A DNA stretch of 64,000 nucleotides. Source: Malachius bipustulatus (Eukaryota; Arthropoda; Insecta; Coleoptera; Melyridae). The stretch lies in the NCBI GenBank assembly GCA_910589415.1, contig OU342631.1, positions 4,526,001-4,590,000 on the forward strand. Reading direction: 5' to 3'. This document shows positions 43,526 through 54,559 of this stretch, in pieces; position 1 is the first letter of the stretch; every line of letters starts with the position of its first letter. Position numbers and translations under genes: made by a program. The notes under the pieces are model-generated. The model did not search any database. It was given only the letters and a program-made list of their open reading frames with translations, and was not told the origin of the DNA.

Positions 43526-43929
43526 TTGAATTAGTATCTCATCAAAAGAATAATAATAAAAAACGAGGTACGCTGTCCATTGTTGCTAATTTTAACTTTC
43601 TGATAAGTTATTTGGTGTAAGAGTAATATATATTTTAGATCTTTTAGAATATACCTTTTTAAGTGTTTAAAGTGTAAAAGATTAAAAAAATTTAACCCAC
43701 TCTTCTGGTTCACTACTTACAGTCACAAAAAAAGATGAAGAAGCGAGTTGATTTTAACCACACCTTAATATAATATCAACAGAAATATCATTCTTTCATG
43801 CTGGTAGTATTATGTATGACCATAATAAAAGTCTTCCTGAAGATCCGTTCCATTTATGTTTGAAATTTGCCTTAAATATGGTGCACTAAATTTGAGATCT
43901 CTCTAATCTTGTCAAGTTAATCGAAATGT
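43526..43929. other. Non-coding AT-rich stretch
   Basis: Nothing recognised. Confidence 0.5.
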
Positions 43930-44390
43930 AAGTTCTTTGCCTCCAACTCCGCTTATTAAATTTCAATTTTGCAATTCATTGGGAGGAACAACTCTTTTTG
44001 CCATCGTTACAGGGAACCACGGAGGACGGAGGAAACTTAAATCCGAGTATTCAATCATAACTCCTTGCGCTTTGCACTCCAAGGTTTGGCGACATCATGA
44101 AATAAGGGATGAAGTCATCTTTTGTCAATAAAAGTCCTATATAGCTTTGATTTTATAAAAAATTAAAACAATAGACACGTTATCTGACTGCTTTTGCTCT
44201 TTACAACTTATTCCCCATAATAAATTTCAATTTTGCAATTCACTAGGGAAGAAAAACTTTTTGATTAGCATCAACTCCTTGCAATTTTCATTGCTACATC
44301 ATGAAATAAGGGATGAAGTTGTCTTTTTCAAATAACAGTCGTATTTTTTATTTTATCGATAAAACAATAATTGATACGGTTTTTGGCAAG
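43930..44390. repeat. Diverged tandem duplication of ~250 bp
   Basis: 43950-44170 and 44205-44385 share a succession of blocks in the same order: AAATTTCAATTTTGCAATTC, AACTCCTTGC, then ACATCATGAAATAAGGGATG, then a TTTTAT...AAAACAATA block. Spacing differs by indels, so the duplication is old. No coding signal. Confidence 0.75.
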
Positions 44391-45038
44391 AAAAATAATT
44401 GCTGTGAAATTTTGTTTCCATGTTGTTCCAAACAAAAAATCCTCAGCTATCACTACCACTGTCACAAATTTATAATTATCACTTGCCAAAATCAGCTGTT
44501 TGGCTAATTTTGGCTTATCAGCTGAACTAATTTATTTAAATGGTTTCAAGGTATTGAAGATAGATTATATTAGTGTTCATGTATAAATTTGAGCTTCCAG
44601 CTGAGAATTTTGATGTAAAATTGTGCAGTTTGGAATTTTATAAAATTTTTGTATTTGCCTTATTAAAAAATAACTTCAAGTAATTTTCAAGTATTTTTTT
44701 ATGCAATTTTTAAGCAATTTTTTTAAAATATAGACCAGTTTTAGTGAACATATTCAAAAAGATGTAGGTATAATTTTATTGACATTTCGTTCGTAGAAGA
44801 ACCCGTATTAAAACGAGTATTTTGAGGTTGAGTTCTAATAAAAAATTTGCAATTTTTAATTTCCTTCAATTTTTGTACTTTGCTTTTATAAATGCAGAAA
44901 TTTTTAAACATGTCATGTTTTAATGTTGAGGCAAAATATTTGTTCGTTCGTTCGTAATATTATTTGATATAATTGGTCCACTGTGAGTAAAGTATCGAAA
45001 AAATTTTCATATAATCAAGCAATATGGCCATTTTTGGT
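44391..45038. other. Non-coding AT-rich stretch
   Basis: No feature recognised other than a short GTTC repeat (TTCGTTCGTTCG) at 44943-44954. Confidence 0.5.
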
Positions 45039-45050
45039 GTTTGTGAATTC

Positions 45051-45197
45051 CATTTTTGCCGTAATCGGTCCGTAATAGCATATAATCGATTCGCAATAAT
45101 TACGATCGTAATAGCTATTACGGATCGATTAAATGTAATAGTTTTATGCTTTTAAGGGCCCGCAATAATTACGAAGGCTATTATCGATCGATTATAT
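45051..45197. mobile_element. Small insertion between 12-bp direct repeats, CGAT/ATTACG-rich
   Basis: Exact 12-bp repeats GTTTGTGAATTC at 45039-45050 and 45198-45209 bracket 147 bp. The insert is made of short recurring words (GTAATCG, AATAATTACG, ATCGATT, TAATAGC) in both orientations, including a near-palindrome CGTAATAGCTATTACG at about 45108-45123. The flanks could be a target duplication of a short non-autonomous element. The family is not recognised. Confidence 0.45.
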
Positions 45198-45333
45198 GTT
45201 TGTGAATTCGGGGATTCGGGCCACAGATTCGCATGAATAAAAGCATAATCTAACAACACCGCTAATAAACTTGACAGTGTAATCCTAACCTCTAAACATG
45301 TAGCCAGAGCCTAAATGTTGACAGCAATAATGT

Positions 45334-46769
45334 GTGCTTCCCAAAAGCATGTCTTTTTCGACCCCCCACCCTTTCCCTCCGAAGGGGTGCAGCTACTCCA
45401 ACTGTAAAAATTCAAATGGCAAGGTACCCCAACTTGATTGATAAGTTTTTCCATCGGGAATAAAACCAGAAATAAAAATTCAAATCGGTTCATAATTAAC
45501 GAAAATATTCACCAAAATTTGATCGAATAAGGAAATAAATAAAATAAATGAAAAAATAAATAAATAAAATAAATAAATAATTTCAAGCTATTAGCGCAAT
45601 AAAGTCTTGCTGTTAAGGCCCCTTCACATTGGACGTAAGCGTAAATCGTATTATTAACCTCCCTGTCTACATTGAACGTATACGTTAATTTGACATTACC
45701 AAGCGGGAGGCCATATTTTCGAAAAAGAAGAAACATGACATGACCTCTTTCGATTGAGAATTGAAAATATTCGAGTATTGAATTGAGCTGTACGATTTTC
45801 TTTGAGAAAATTATTATTATTTACACCTCAAAGATTACTGTGAAACCCTTCTATGTAAAAGATGAGTATGGTAGTCGATCGTCTGTGCTTGCTAGGTAAA
45901 AGTACTTGTTTCAATATGGAGGAAACTCATAAATTTGAACGGCCCATGTACGTAGAATTATTAATTGAATTGGTTCGGTCATACACCTAGCCATTTGTAA
46001 TAAAAAATATATTGGTTTATTTTTCTATGATATTTAATGAATATCATATCATTGATTTTAGGCGTTTGTTAATAATTTATTGGCAATATTGACTAAATTT
46101 ACTTACTTATTTAATTTTAATTGCACATTGAGGTTTGATTGAGGAATCGAAGGAGTATGAGTATGCGCAATTGGGAGATATTAATGTTAAACATAATGTT
46201 AAACCCAACTTTACTTTAAAGGATTTCGTCGGTATCAGGACGTCACGTAACCGTAAGCATAAGCTTTTACTTATGTAGCACCACGGTGTAAGATAGTTAT
46301 CTTACACCATGTGTAGCACCAGTCATAAAGGTAACTAGCATTGAATCTTGTGATTACGTTTACGCTTACGTTTACGTCGAATGTGAAGGGGCCTTTAACG
46401 GACAACATTTTGAACATTTAATTTAAATGATTTTCTTTCCTTGTGTAATTTCTCGACAACCTGTTTAAATTTTAACACGCTTATTTATTTCCTTGTTCGA
46501 TCACATTTTGGTGAACATTTTCGTTAATTATGAACCGATTTGAATTTTTTTTTTATTCGGTATGAAAAAACCTATCAATCAAGGTATTGTAAGGGGTACC
46601 TCGCCATTTGAACTGTTACAATTGGGGTAGCTACCCCTTGGGAGGTAAAGGGTGGGGGGTCGAAAAAGACATACTTGGATGGCAAATCAAAAATAACGAT
46701 TGACGTGTCCGAGCAAAAAAAGGCTTCATACGAATTTATTGAATTTATCCGTTACTTTTGGGAAGCACT
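45334..46769. mobile_element. Fold-back repeat with long inverted arms
   Basis: Left arm 45334-45540 and right arm about 46484-46769 are inverted copies. Shared blocks are GTGCTTCCCAAAAG, GTCTTTTTCGACCCCCCACC, TTCAAATGGC, TTGATTGATA, TTCAAATCGGTTCATAATTA and GGAAATAAATA. The right arm carries about 85 bases (about 46670-46755) absent from the left. The spacer holds the Harbinger-like MITE 45616-46394 and an (AAAT)n run at about 45533-45580. The outer ends do not show a clear target duplication. Confidence 0.65.
45616..46394. mobile_element. PIF/Harbinger-like MITE (TTA duplication), nested
   Basis: 779 bp with terminal inverted repeats AGGCCCCTTCACATTGGACG (left) and AGGCCCCTTCACATTCGACG (right, reverse-complemented), flanked by TTA at 45613-45615 and 46395-46397. 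The 3-bp TWA-type duplication and a GGCCCCTT-type terminus are characteristic of PIF/Harbinger elements. ACGTAA/CGTAAGCGTAAA motifs recur just inside each end. No transposase frame. A short perfect palindrome GGTGTAAGATA/TATCTTACACC lies at about 46285-46308. Confidence 0.75.
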
Positions 46770-49700
46770 GTTATGTTGGAATTATGTTACCCTAACGGAG
46801 TCACCCAAAACGAGTATTACCCGATTAGGTATTTAAAAGAAAAAGGGGATTGAAAAATTTTTCTGGTCGGTATAATTTTTTCTATAGTTCTATATATAAT
46901 GAATTGACACATTGATAAAAAATTGTTATGCATGCACATATTTGCGAAGATTTTTTTTGCAAAAGCGACCACAGAAATATGTTTGTTAACTTAATCAACC
47001 TTCATTTAAGTATAACACCCACTGTAAATGTGTAATAATTTTGAAACCGTGTATCGAGTGTACAGTGTAAATGATGTAATTTTGTATCGTGTATAGTGTA
47101 GGTGTTGTACAGCACTTGCACTTAGTGTAAATGTAGTAAAACCACTACCTTGAAATCAAAACACTTGATTTTTAGAGAATAAAACCTTTAAAAAAAATTA
47201 AAATTTTTAATCTGTCAGTTTAAAGTTGTAGTAGTTTTTATATAACAGAAAATGTGTGGGGTAACATAATATGTTTTGTCCTTCAAAATACAGTTAATTG
47301 CCTAGTTCTTTCTTGAATTTTCTGATTTGAGAAGTGTTCTAATGCTTCGATAATATCGGAAAGCCTCAAAGATTTTTTTACAAACGAAACAATTTTTTGG
47401 TTGCAAGAGATGCATCACCCACAACGAACGCACTGAATTTTGGGAACTAAATAGATTGCTTGTTTCAACAAGCGTAGATACAATAAGTAATAGGTGTCAC
47501 ATGAGGCCAAGTTCACACACATTCCATATACGACCAAAAAAATTAATAATCCCCCTTTTTTAAATAACGAAAAATATGAAAAAATATCAAGTAAATATAC
47601 AAATTTGTAATTAGAGCACATTTTTATCGTCAAAAAACGCTATCGGCTATTTTTTGATTAAACTAAAAATAGAGTTATTATATTCACGGAACATGACTTC
47701 ATTCCTTAATTAAAGACGGCGGAAAACTTGCAAGGGGTTGATGGTCGAATAGTCGGATTTAAGCATTTACATGGTACCATAGCGATAGCAAAAAAAACTT
47801 TTCCGGTGAATTGCAAAATTACCCCTAGGAATACTAATGACCCTATACTGGACACGGTGTAAGATATTTAAGGTGACGGAACGAGACCTGTAAGCGCGAG
47901 CAGATATCGTCATCTTACTCCAGGTTGACCTAGATGTCTGGTCGCAGTCTGTTGCAATGTGTTGTTCTGCCGAGCCCTTCACTCGGGCAAGCGCTGGCAT
48001 GAATTATTCACGCATATTCACTCAAAAACGTGCGTGCTCTTACCTTATAATTTTAATAGTAAGTATTGAAATATCGGGATGTGACTTGATGAAATACCCG
48101 TAGTAGTTCCATCACTTACTTTACTTTACTTTCATACTTCTTCAATTAGGCTCAAAACACTTTCTACCCATTTTTGCTTATTACATATTCAGAAAAAAAT
48201 AAAATATAGCATGACATCCTGATAGTGGCAATTTGTATGTATAGGAGCAATATGTAAGAGCCCTTGAGTGACTCTCTCATACATGGACGGTAAGGTCTTC
48301 ATCCCTTCGCTTACTATCAAAGTATACTTGTATATTTCGTTCACTCACCTATTAGATATCTTACTAGGTGGGTATAGGTACTAATGAGTTAGAATTTATG
48401 TGAACGCAAGATCATTATTTTTACTATTCTTGAATATTAATTTATATTTTTTTTATTACCAGTGAAATGTTTCGCTAATAAGCGAAGGCCATCCTGTATC
48501 TACACTTAATAATTATTATTGAAAGTAATCACCCATTATTCGATGCAGATAAAGCTTTAATGTAAAAGTGTAAAAGAATGTTGCAAACAAACAGGACTTA
48601 CGTATTCCATTGTAAATATTTCAGTAACTTGGACATTACTTTACTTCATGGCATATATTTTGTTGTGCAAATTTATAAAATAAACAAAGAAGTTATTCGA
48701 ACTGGAAATTTTAAAACTCTAAAAGTATTTTTATTTGAGCTTTCAGGGCTGAAATCAAAGTTTAACGGAATATTATGGAAGAGAACCAGAGAAGAAAGGA
48801 TAATGAGATTGAAAACTTTGGAGAAAAATCTTTCAAGATGACGTCACATCTAACTAATCACGTTAATTACGGTAATTGGTAACGAAATTTCACGTCCGGG
48901 AACCTTAATGAGCAGCGCAGGAGAAACGTGATTGATCCGGCACCGAACATTGAGCAAACATTCAATAAAATATCAACATCAGAACGATTCAAAAGCTTAA
49001 TGAATATCGTTGGAGATTTACATTCCGGATGTTTCTTGTAACGGCAAGGCTTTCAAGTTCTAATTACGAGTAACAGCTATAGTAGTCGTAATTTTCACCT
49101 AAATTTAATAGCGGCAAACGATGCCGCTGTCATGAGAGCGGGAATTTTTTCATTTTGGCCTACTTGAGAACACATTCCTGTGGGAACAACACGCGAAACC
49201 ACTCAGCCAGCCGCGGAGATTAAAACAGGAAAGATTTACGGAAGCGATGGTTAACAAGTCACCCCTTCCGTGGGGGTCGATTGGTTGGGATAGGAATTTA
49301 TCGAGGCTCAGGATCGGAACCATAAATCAACACATAACGCAGTGGTGGGGCTTCGATTCTTGCACAATTTATTACGCCATAATTGCGGCTGGATTGAGGC
49401 GATAGAAGGAACGGTTGATGGATCGCGTGAGGCAAAAGCGCAGTGCCCGAGTGCATATTCATCAAGGGCCTTCATAAACATCCATAGATGGGTCGTATAA
49501 TCCATGATCATTGGTCATCGGAGAAACAAGGGAAAACATTTCGGAAGGGAAGTGGGAAGGGCATTTATTAGGCATTTATTATTGAAAGCGCAGGCGATTA
49601 TGGATATGTCGCGCGGGACTGCGAGTCTATTTAGAGATTAAGGGTTCAATATGCCCCGCCGGATTCACGCTACACTCTAGATTTATGATGGCGAGATAAC

Positions 49701-49965
49701 ACGGATTCTAAATGCTCGCCGTTTACTTTGAATACGTTTCCATTGTTAATACGCGATCGACACAGAACAATATGAAAGTTACAGCGAAAATTCGAGTACC
49801 TATACATCGGTAACGTCGACATGCTGAATTGTTCATATGCTTTCCATTATTGTACCAACTAAGTAAGTAACAACAGTTTTAATTCAAGTAAATTTTCCCA
49901 TCAACATAAACGTACATATAAATAATTATTAAACAATTGCATTGGAAAAGATAAGGAGGACTTAC
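46770..49965. other. Non-coding stretch, inferred CadN intron
   Basis: No exon of CadN or another gene is recognised. 48880-49700 is less AT-rich and could hold conserved non-coding sequence. The frame at 48578-48841 (87 codons, lysine-rich) has no recognised domain. Confidence 0.5.
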
Positions 49966-50155
49966 CTGAATTGGGCTGGTTGTCAGAGTTAGGCCTGGCA
50001 GAAGGTGCTCCATCTCTGGCTTCGACCTCCAAAGCATACGCTCCCTGCTTTTCCCTATCAAACACAACTTTAGTGAAGACCTCTCCGGTTTCCTTGTTAA
50101 TCTCGAAGTAGTCTTTTCCTTCATTTCTGGGCGAGTCCACTATGAAATAGTACAC
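49966..50155 (-). CDS. CadN: CadN (neural cadherin) exon, third of three
   Basis: A 190-bp exon: 63 codons in phase 0 plus one base of a split codon. On the minus strand the acceptor is GGTTCCAG at 50156 and the donor is the near-consensus CAG/GTAAGTCC at 49965. The peptide starts VYYFIVDSPRNEGKDYFEIN, contains TGEVFTKV, and then FDREKQGAYALEVEARDG, which is the LDRE-like and A-x-D-x-G calcium-ligand pair of a cadherin EC repeat. It ends in a Pro/Asn/Ser-rich stretch (APSARPNSDNQPNS). The stretch FDREKQGAYALEVEARDG is what I most associate with insect CadN. The reading frame continues directly from the exon at 51414-51596. The strong donor requires a further exon, yet I find no cadherin-like open frame on the minus strand between 1 and 49965. 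The following intron therefore probably runs beyond the window. Confidence 0.9.
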
Positions 50156-51413
50156 CTGGAACCAACAAATTGGTATCAATCGCCATCTTGTAACTACTGT
50201 TAACTTTAGTCGAGTTAAAGGAACAGGAGACGACACTTCAAATTGCCTATTAAAATTCATGTTCCTCATTTCATAAGGGAGATTCTCAATCACGAATGTT
50301 GCATATTATCGCATCTCCCTGGAGTCAAGATGAATTCATAATTTTATGATTGTAGCTGCAGTGTGATGATGGCGTTTTGAATACCTAATGTTAATTTAAT
50401 TTTCTTTCCAATAAATTCTATTGCAAATTATTCAGGCATGTTTAGATGTTGTATTGCATTCTGTTTATACAGAATGTTCCCAAATTTCAGGTACGCACCT
50501 ACATTTATGAAAATTGGTAATAATTCTTCGGCTTATTTTATGCCTTTTTTTAACATAGGTCGGATCTATTGGGTATTGAAATTAAACAAAAAGTGAGTTT
50601 TTTCTTTATAGCTCCCATAGTTTATGAGATAATTCGCTCAAATTTGAAAAACAGATTACGCTGTAAGGCTTACTCATGAGGCTTGGGCATGACAAATGAT
50701 TGTGAGAATCTACAAAAAGATTTTTTCCCTCAATTTCTTCTATTTCCCCCCCCCGAATTTCTTCCATTTCCCCTCTGAATTTCTTCCGTTTATCCCCCTG
50801 ACTTTCTTCCATTTTTCCTTCTGAATTTTTGTTTGTTCGTTTTTTATTATTTATTAATCATAATAGTTATACTTATGCAAATGGTAATCTGAGAGAAAAC
50901 AATACCCATAATAACTAACTTGTTGAAACATTTATCCCTTATTGACAACAGCACGGAATAAAAAGATTAATCTTCAAAGTAATTGAAATGTAATTTTAAT
51001 CAGGATTCACAAATCTTTGTTCTCACAAATTCCACGTTTTAATTTCATTGGACGAAAATTCAATAAAGCGACATTTCTCGTAGCTTTTACCAATCAGAGA
51101 TGAAATTTTAAAACAAAAGTGTCGCCATGTTATGTGGTAGAGTCGCAAACGTGTTCAATTATGAAATTGTAAATTATTAGTGAAATTTAAAACAAGACAA
51201 AGTCGCAAATTAAATGTCATAATGAATAACAAATTTAAGCAAGTCCCAATTATTAATACAGTCAACTGCAAGAAAATTAAATTTTTATGAGAACAAATTT
51301 CCGTATCATAATATACAGGATGCAGACTTAATTTATTCATCGAATCATCGCTTGAATGGTGATTATTGTAAGTAACTGTAATAGGGGTCTTAATAAAAAT
51401 AAAACATACTGAC
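50156..51413 (-). other. CadN intron (1258 bp)
   Basis: Bounded by donor GTCAGT (51413) and acceptor TTCCAG (50156) on the minus strand. Holds the pyrimidine-rich tandem repeat at 50721-50830; nothing else recognised. Confidence 0.8.
50721..50830. repeat. Pyrimidine-rich degenerate tandem repeat
   Basis: About four to five copies of a roughly 26-base unit built on TTTCTTCCATTTCCCCCTGAA on the plus strand, with a run of nine C's at 50747-50755. On the CadN transcript strand it is purine-rich (GGAAGAAATTC). Confidence 0.75.
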
Positions 51414-51596
51414 CTGATTATTGGGAAAGGTACCATCTTTGTCGATAGCGTTGACCTGTGTGACTTTGGTACCGATCGGCTCTCCTTCAAGTACCGTCTC
51501 CTGCTCTCTCTCTGTGAAAAGGGGAATTTCATCATTCACATCCTCCAGCTGGATATACACGGTAGCTTCCGAAGCCAGTTGCTGAGCGCCGTTGTT
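51414..51596 (-). CDS. CadN: CadN (neural cadherin) exon, second of three
   Basis: A 183-bp, 61-codon exon in phase 0 at both ends. On the minus strand the acceptor is TTCCAG at 51597 and the donor is GTCAGT at 51413. Residues 1-19 finish the EC repeat begun in the exon at 58025. Then comes the inter-repeat calcium linker DVNDEIPLF, and the next EC repeat starts with TEREQETVLEGEPIGTKV and reaches DKDGTFPNNQ, which holds the DxD-type calcium ligands. The linker has Glu where the usual DxNDN motif has Asn; as far as I recall this is normal at this position of CadN, so it is not a defect. The intron before it (51597-58024) is 6.4 kb and contains a hAT element and a LINE copy. The intron after it is 1.26 kb. 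Lengths and phases across all three exons are consistent with one intact transcript. Confidence 0.9.
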
Positions 51597-53003
51597 CTGG
51601 AACAAATCAAAATCGAGTCAAGTATATTAAACTTATCAGTAAAACTTTAGATTCGATTCTACTCAGAGATCTGTCAGAGTCGTACTTCTACCTTTATTTT
51701 CTTTCGTCCTTATTTTTAGAGTCTTTTTTCAGATTAGTCACGGAGAAGTAAAAAGTAAACTAAAGTGTTTTTATCTATAGTAGAAAGTTTGGCGGCATTA
51801 ATTTGGAAAGTTATTCGTTTAGAGATAATGAGGGCGTCCGAGCGAGTTTCTACAGAGGTCCTTCCGTCGCCGCGGCACGGAAAATTAATTTTAATTAATC
51901 CAGTTAGTATACGCTAGCATTGTGAGGAAACATCGCGATGTTGCGAACGCTCTATTTAATTTCCTAATTAGTCGGGGAAGGAAAGCAAGCGAGGAGGGAG
52001 CACCGAGAATGAGCAATATTCTCCCTAGACCACGCCAGTAGATCATAGCTAACTTTTTTGATAGAAATTTCAGCGGGGCAATTTAGGTAGGTATTAAAAT
52101 ACTTATCCTAGAATAAAAAGACATTGATTTACGTCTTGTACATGCAGGAAAATTACATGTAGAACCAAGTTGATTTTAACTTTAAAGCTCTAGCTTTCTC
52201 TTGCAGTATTCTATCATAAAGTTCAGAGAGGAACGAAAACAGGAAGTTTTTAGGTAGCGAAAGCTGTAAAGTCTGCCTTAAAATCTTAAAATAATAGTAG
52301 GTAGAAAGTCTTTTTGAAAAGGGTTACTTAGTGCTCTAGTGCATGATTAATAACTCTTTTAGTAAACAGAATAGAAAATACACAAACTTGAAGAATGGGA
52401 TTTTATCTAACACTCTAACTTCGTATCGCACAGTTATCGGTGGTGTATTTTTAAGGATTTATAAATTGTTTGAGTCATATATAATATCTTATGTCTTTCT
52501 TTTTAAGGCTTCTAAGACCGCTTTGCGGGACTATGGCTTATAATACATATTCTCGTTTTATGTTACCTCTATTTATTTTTTTTTTCTTTGGTCCTTCAAA
52601 CACTTAATCCGTTGGCAATTTGTGGGAACCTCTTTTACAACATGCGATGAGAATATCAACGTTCTTGTCTTGTTTTGTGGAGTTTTTTTTAACAAAATCG
52701 TTATTTTGCCGATACGTCAACAACAATAAGCTAAGATATATTATGCATGATAGATTAACTCCCTAAGTAAAACTTTTTCCACAAAATAATACGTTGGAAT
52801 CATCGAAATGCTTATACAGATACTTTTTAACATTTTTTTAGTTCAAAAATTTCGTATTTTCGAATAACATCTTTTTATACTCGCTTTATTAGTTCGCATC
52901 AATCACTTAAACAGATCTGGAGAATAATAATTCTAGCTGATTTCAAATCGTTAATGTTACTATCAGTCACTGCCGTTTCACTAACGAGTAACGATCAAAG
53001 AGA
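51597..53003 (-). other. CadN intron, part before the hAT element
   Basis: Part of the 6.4-kb intron between the exons at 58025 and 51414. No gene; a G/C-richer patch at about 51830-52030 is unremarkable. Confidence 0.6.
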
Positions 53004-53011
53004 GTGATGAG

Positions 53012-54298
53012 TAGAGAACGGATTATAGGCAAAGTGCCTATGTGTGCCTTTTTTGCCTATTTGAGTATCTGGTGCTTATTTTCACAACAAATGCCTATTC
53101 TTGCCTATTCAAATAAATTTAAATTTATCCACCTCAAAATACATTTCATGCTAATAATAATTATTAACTTTGAAAGAATATTTGAAAATTTTACTACCCC
53201 ACTTGAGATAATTTATTATAGGTCCTAAGTCAATAGCTATAATCCCTTATAGAAATAATAACTGACCCGGACAACTGTGGTCCGAGCTTTGTAGCAAAAT
53301 GCTAAGTGTAATATTGTAACGGAACCACCCAGGGCCCGTTGCTTTTTCGCAAAAGCCACTGTGATCGTCTAGTTTCTCGAATTTCTCCCTAATAGGACCG
53401 CTGTGATTTCTTTCGTTGTGTTTACCGTTGTGTTCACGTAGTTACCCCTGCTCGTTGATTGAGGTATGCCAGGATTACTATGGCCGAAACGGATGCGCAA
53501 AAGAACCTGTTGTGACTCGTTTTATCTCGGTTGGTTGGGATTTCTTTCGGAAAAGCGGGGAAATTTACTGAGACTTGTTGTTAACGGTGGACTTCCTATC
53601 AGATGTCTAAAAGCGAATGATGAGCGAGAGAATTCGTTTGCAGAAGCGTAAAATGGTGAAGGGCGAGAGGGGCTGTGATTTTGCATAGAGAGTACAAAAC
53701 AATGGAAAGCGAATGATGGATCCCTTTCATGCATTTTTCAAACTCCAGTCCATTTCGGATTCCACTCTTTTGCACATCTGTGCTTTCTTATCACTTCGTT
53801 TTGCTTTTGTTTCATTTCTTTGATTTCATTTCAAGCAACAGCTTGAATTAATTAAAGAATATAACCATGTTGATTACAGACTACCCGGGATATGGCGGAA
53901 GTGTCTGTCTGATTACCTATTCAATAATTTTCTTTGCCTCGATAGCGCGTGGCTGCGTTTTGATTTCCTAACAATTTTACCTTTAGGTAATTACGCACCT
54001 ATTCTTGCACTGTTTGCTTTTTCGGTTTGGGTTGATTTAACGAAGGAGATGGAAATAATTTCCTTATCATCCTACCTAGGTGCGATCTATTTCAATATTT
54101 GTAATTGAAATCGGCATTTTTAAGGCACATATAAACGTAAATTTCTGTTACTGATTTTTTCTCTGTAGTGAAAATTTGGTAGTAAAATTTGCCTATTTTA
54201 TTGCCTATTTGGTTCAGGTTTAAGCCTTTTTATCCCAAAAAGTGTGCCTATAAAGGCGCCTATTTTGAATTTTTTCTTTGCCTATAATCCGTTCTCTA
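53012..54298. mobile_element. Non-autonomous hAT element (1287 bp)
   Basis: Terminal inverted repeats of about 22 bp starting TAGAGAACGGATTATAGGCA, flanked by an exact 8-bp target duplication GTGATGAG (53004-53011, 54299-54306). The duplication fits the hAT consensus nTnnnnAn. Subterminal regions carry many GCCTAT words (for example near 53036, 53056, 53092, 54190, 54203, 54247 and 54259), as expected for clustered transposase-binding sites. The middle (53270-53980) is richer in G and C and shows only short frames, with no recognisable hAT transposase, so it needs help from an autonomous copy. It sits in a CadN intron. Confidence 0.9.
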
Positions 54299-54559
54299 GT
54301 GATGAGTAACCTGTAGTATGATGAGTAGGTACGTTAATACTTGTACCCTGTAAATACACATTTCCAAATGCTTTATCAGGCTATTCACAGTACTTCATTC
54401 TACAAAGAAACTAGTTATGAGATTTATTGGCATTAAGGTTTTAATTTAAGAAACTCATCACTATAGATTCTTTTCAGAACAAACTTTCGCACAACATGTT
54501 ACGTGAAACTAAAAACTGGATGGCACCGTTTGGTTTCATACCTTACTAATTCATTTAAA

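Noticed and set aside
46285..46308. Palindrome GGTGTAAGATA...TATCTTACACC considered as a separate regulatory site
   Set aside because: It lies inside the Harbinger-like MITE, which is rich in short inverted words; no independent evidence.
49308..49511. Minus-strand frame just downstream of the CadN exon, tested as a further exon
   Set aside because: No cadherin motifs (DxNDN, LDRE, DxD) and no matching phase or acceptor.
51531..51541. Glu in place of Asn in the cadherin calcium linker (DVNDE)
   Set aside because: At first it looks like a damaged DxNDN motif, but I recall the same linker in insect CadN, so it is probably the normal sequence at this repeat boundary.
53466..53651. 61-codon frame in the hAT element as a transposase remnant
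   Set aside because: No recognisable hAT transposase motif; the region simply has fewer stop codons because of higher G+C.
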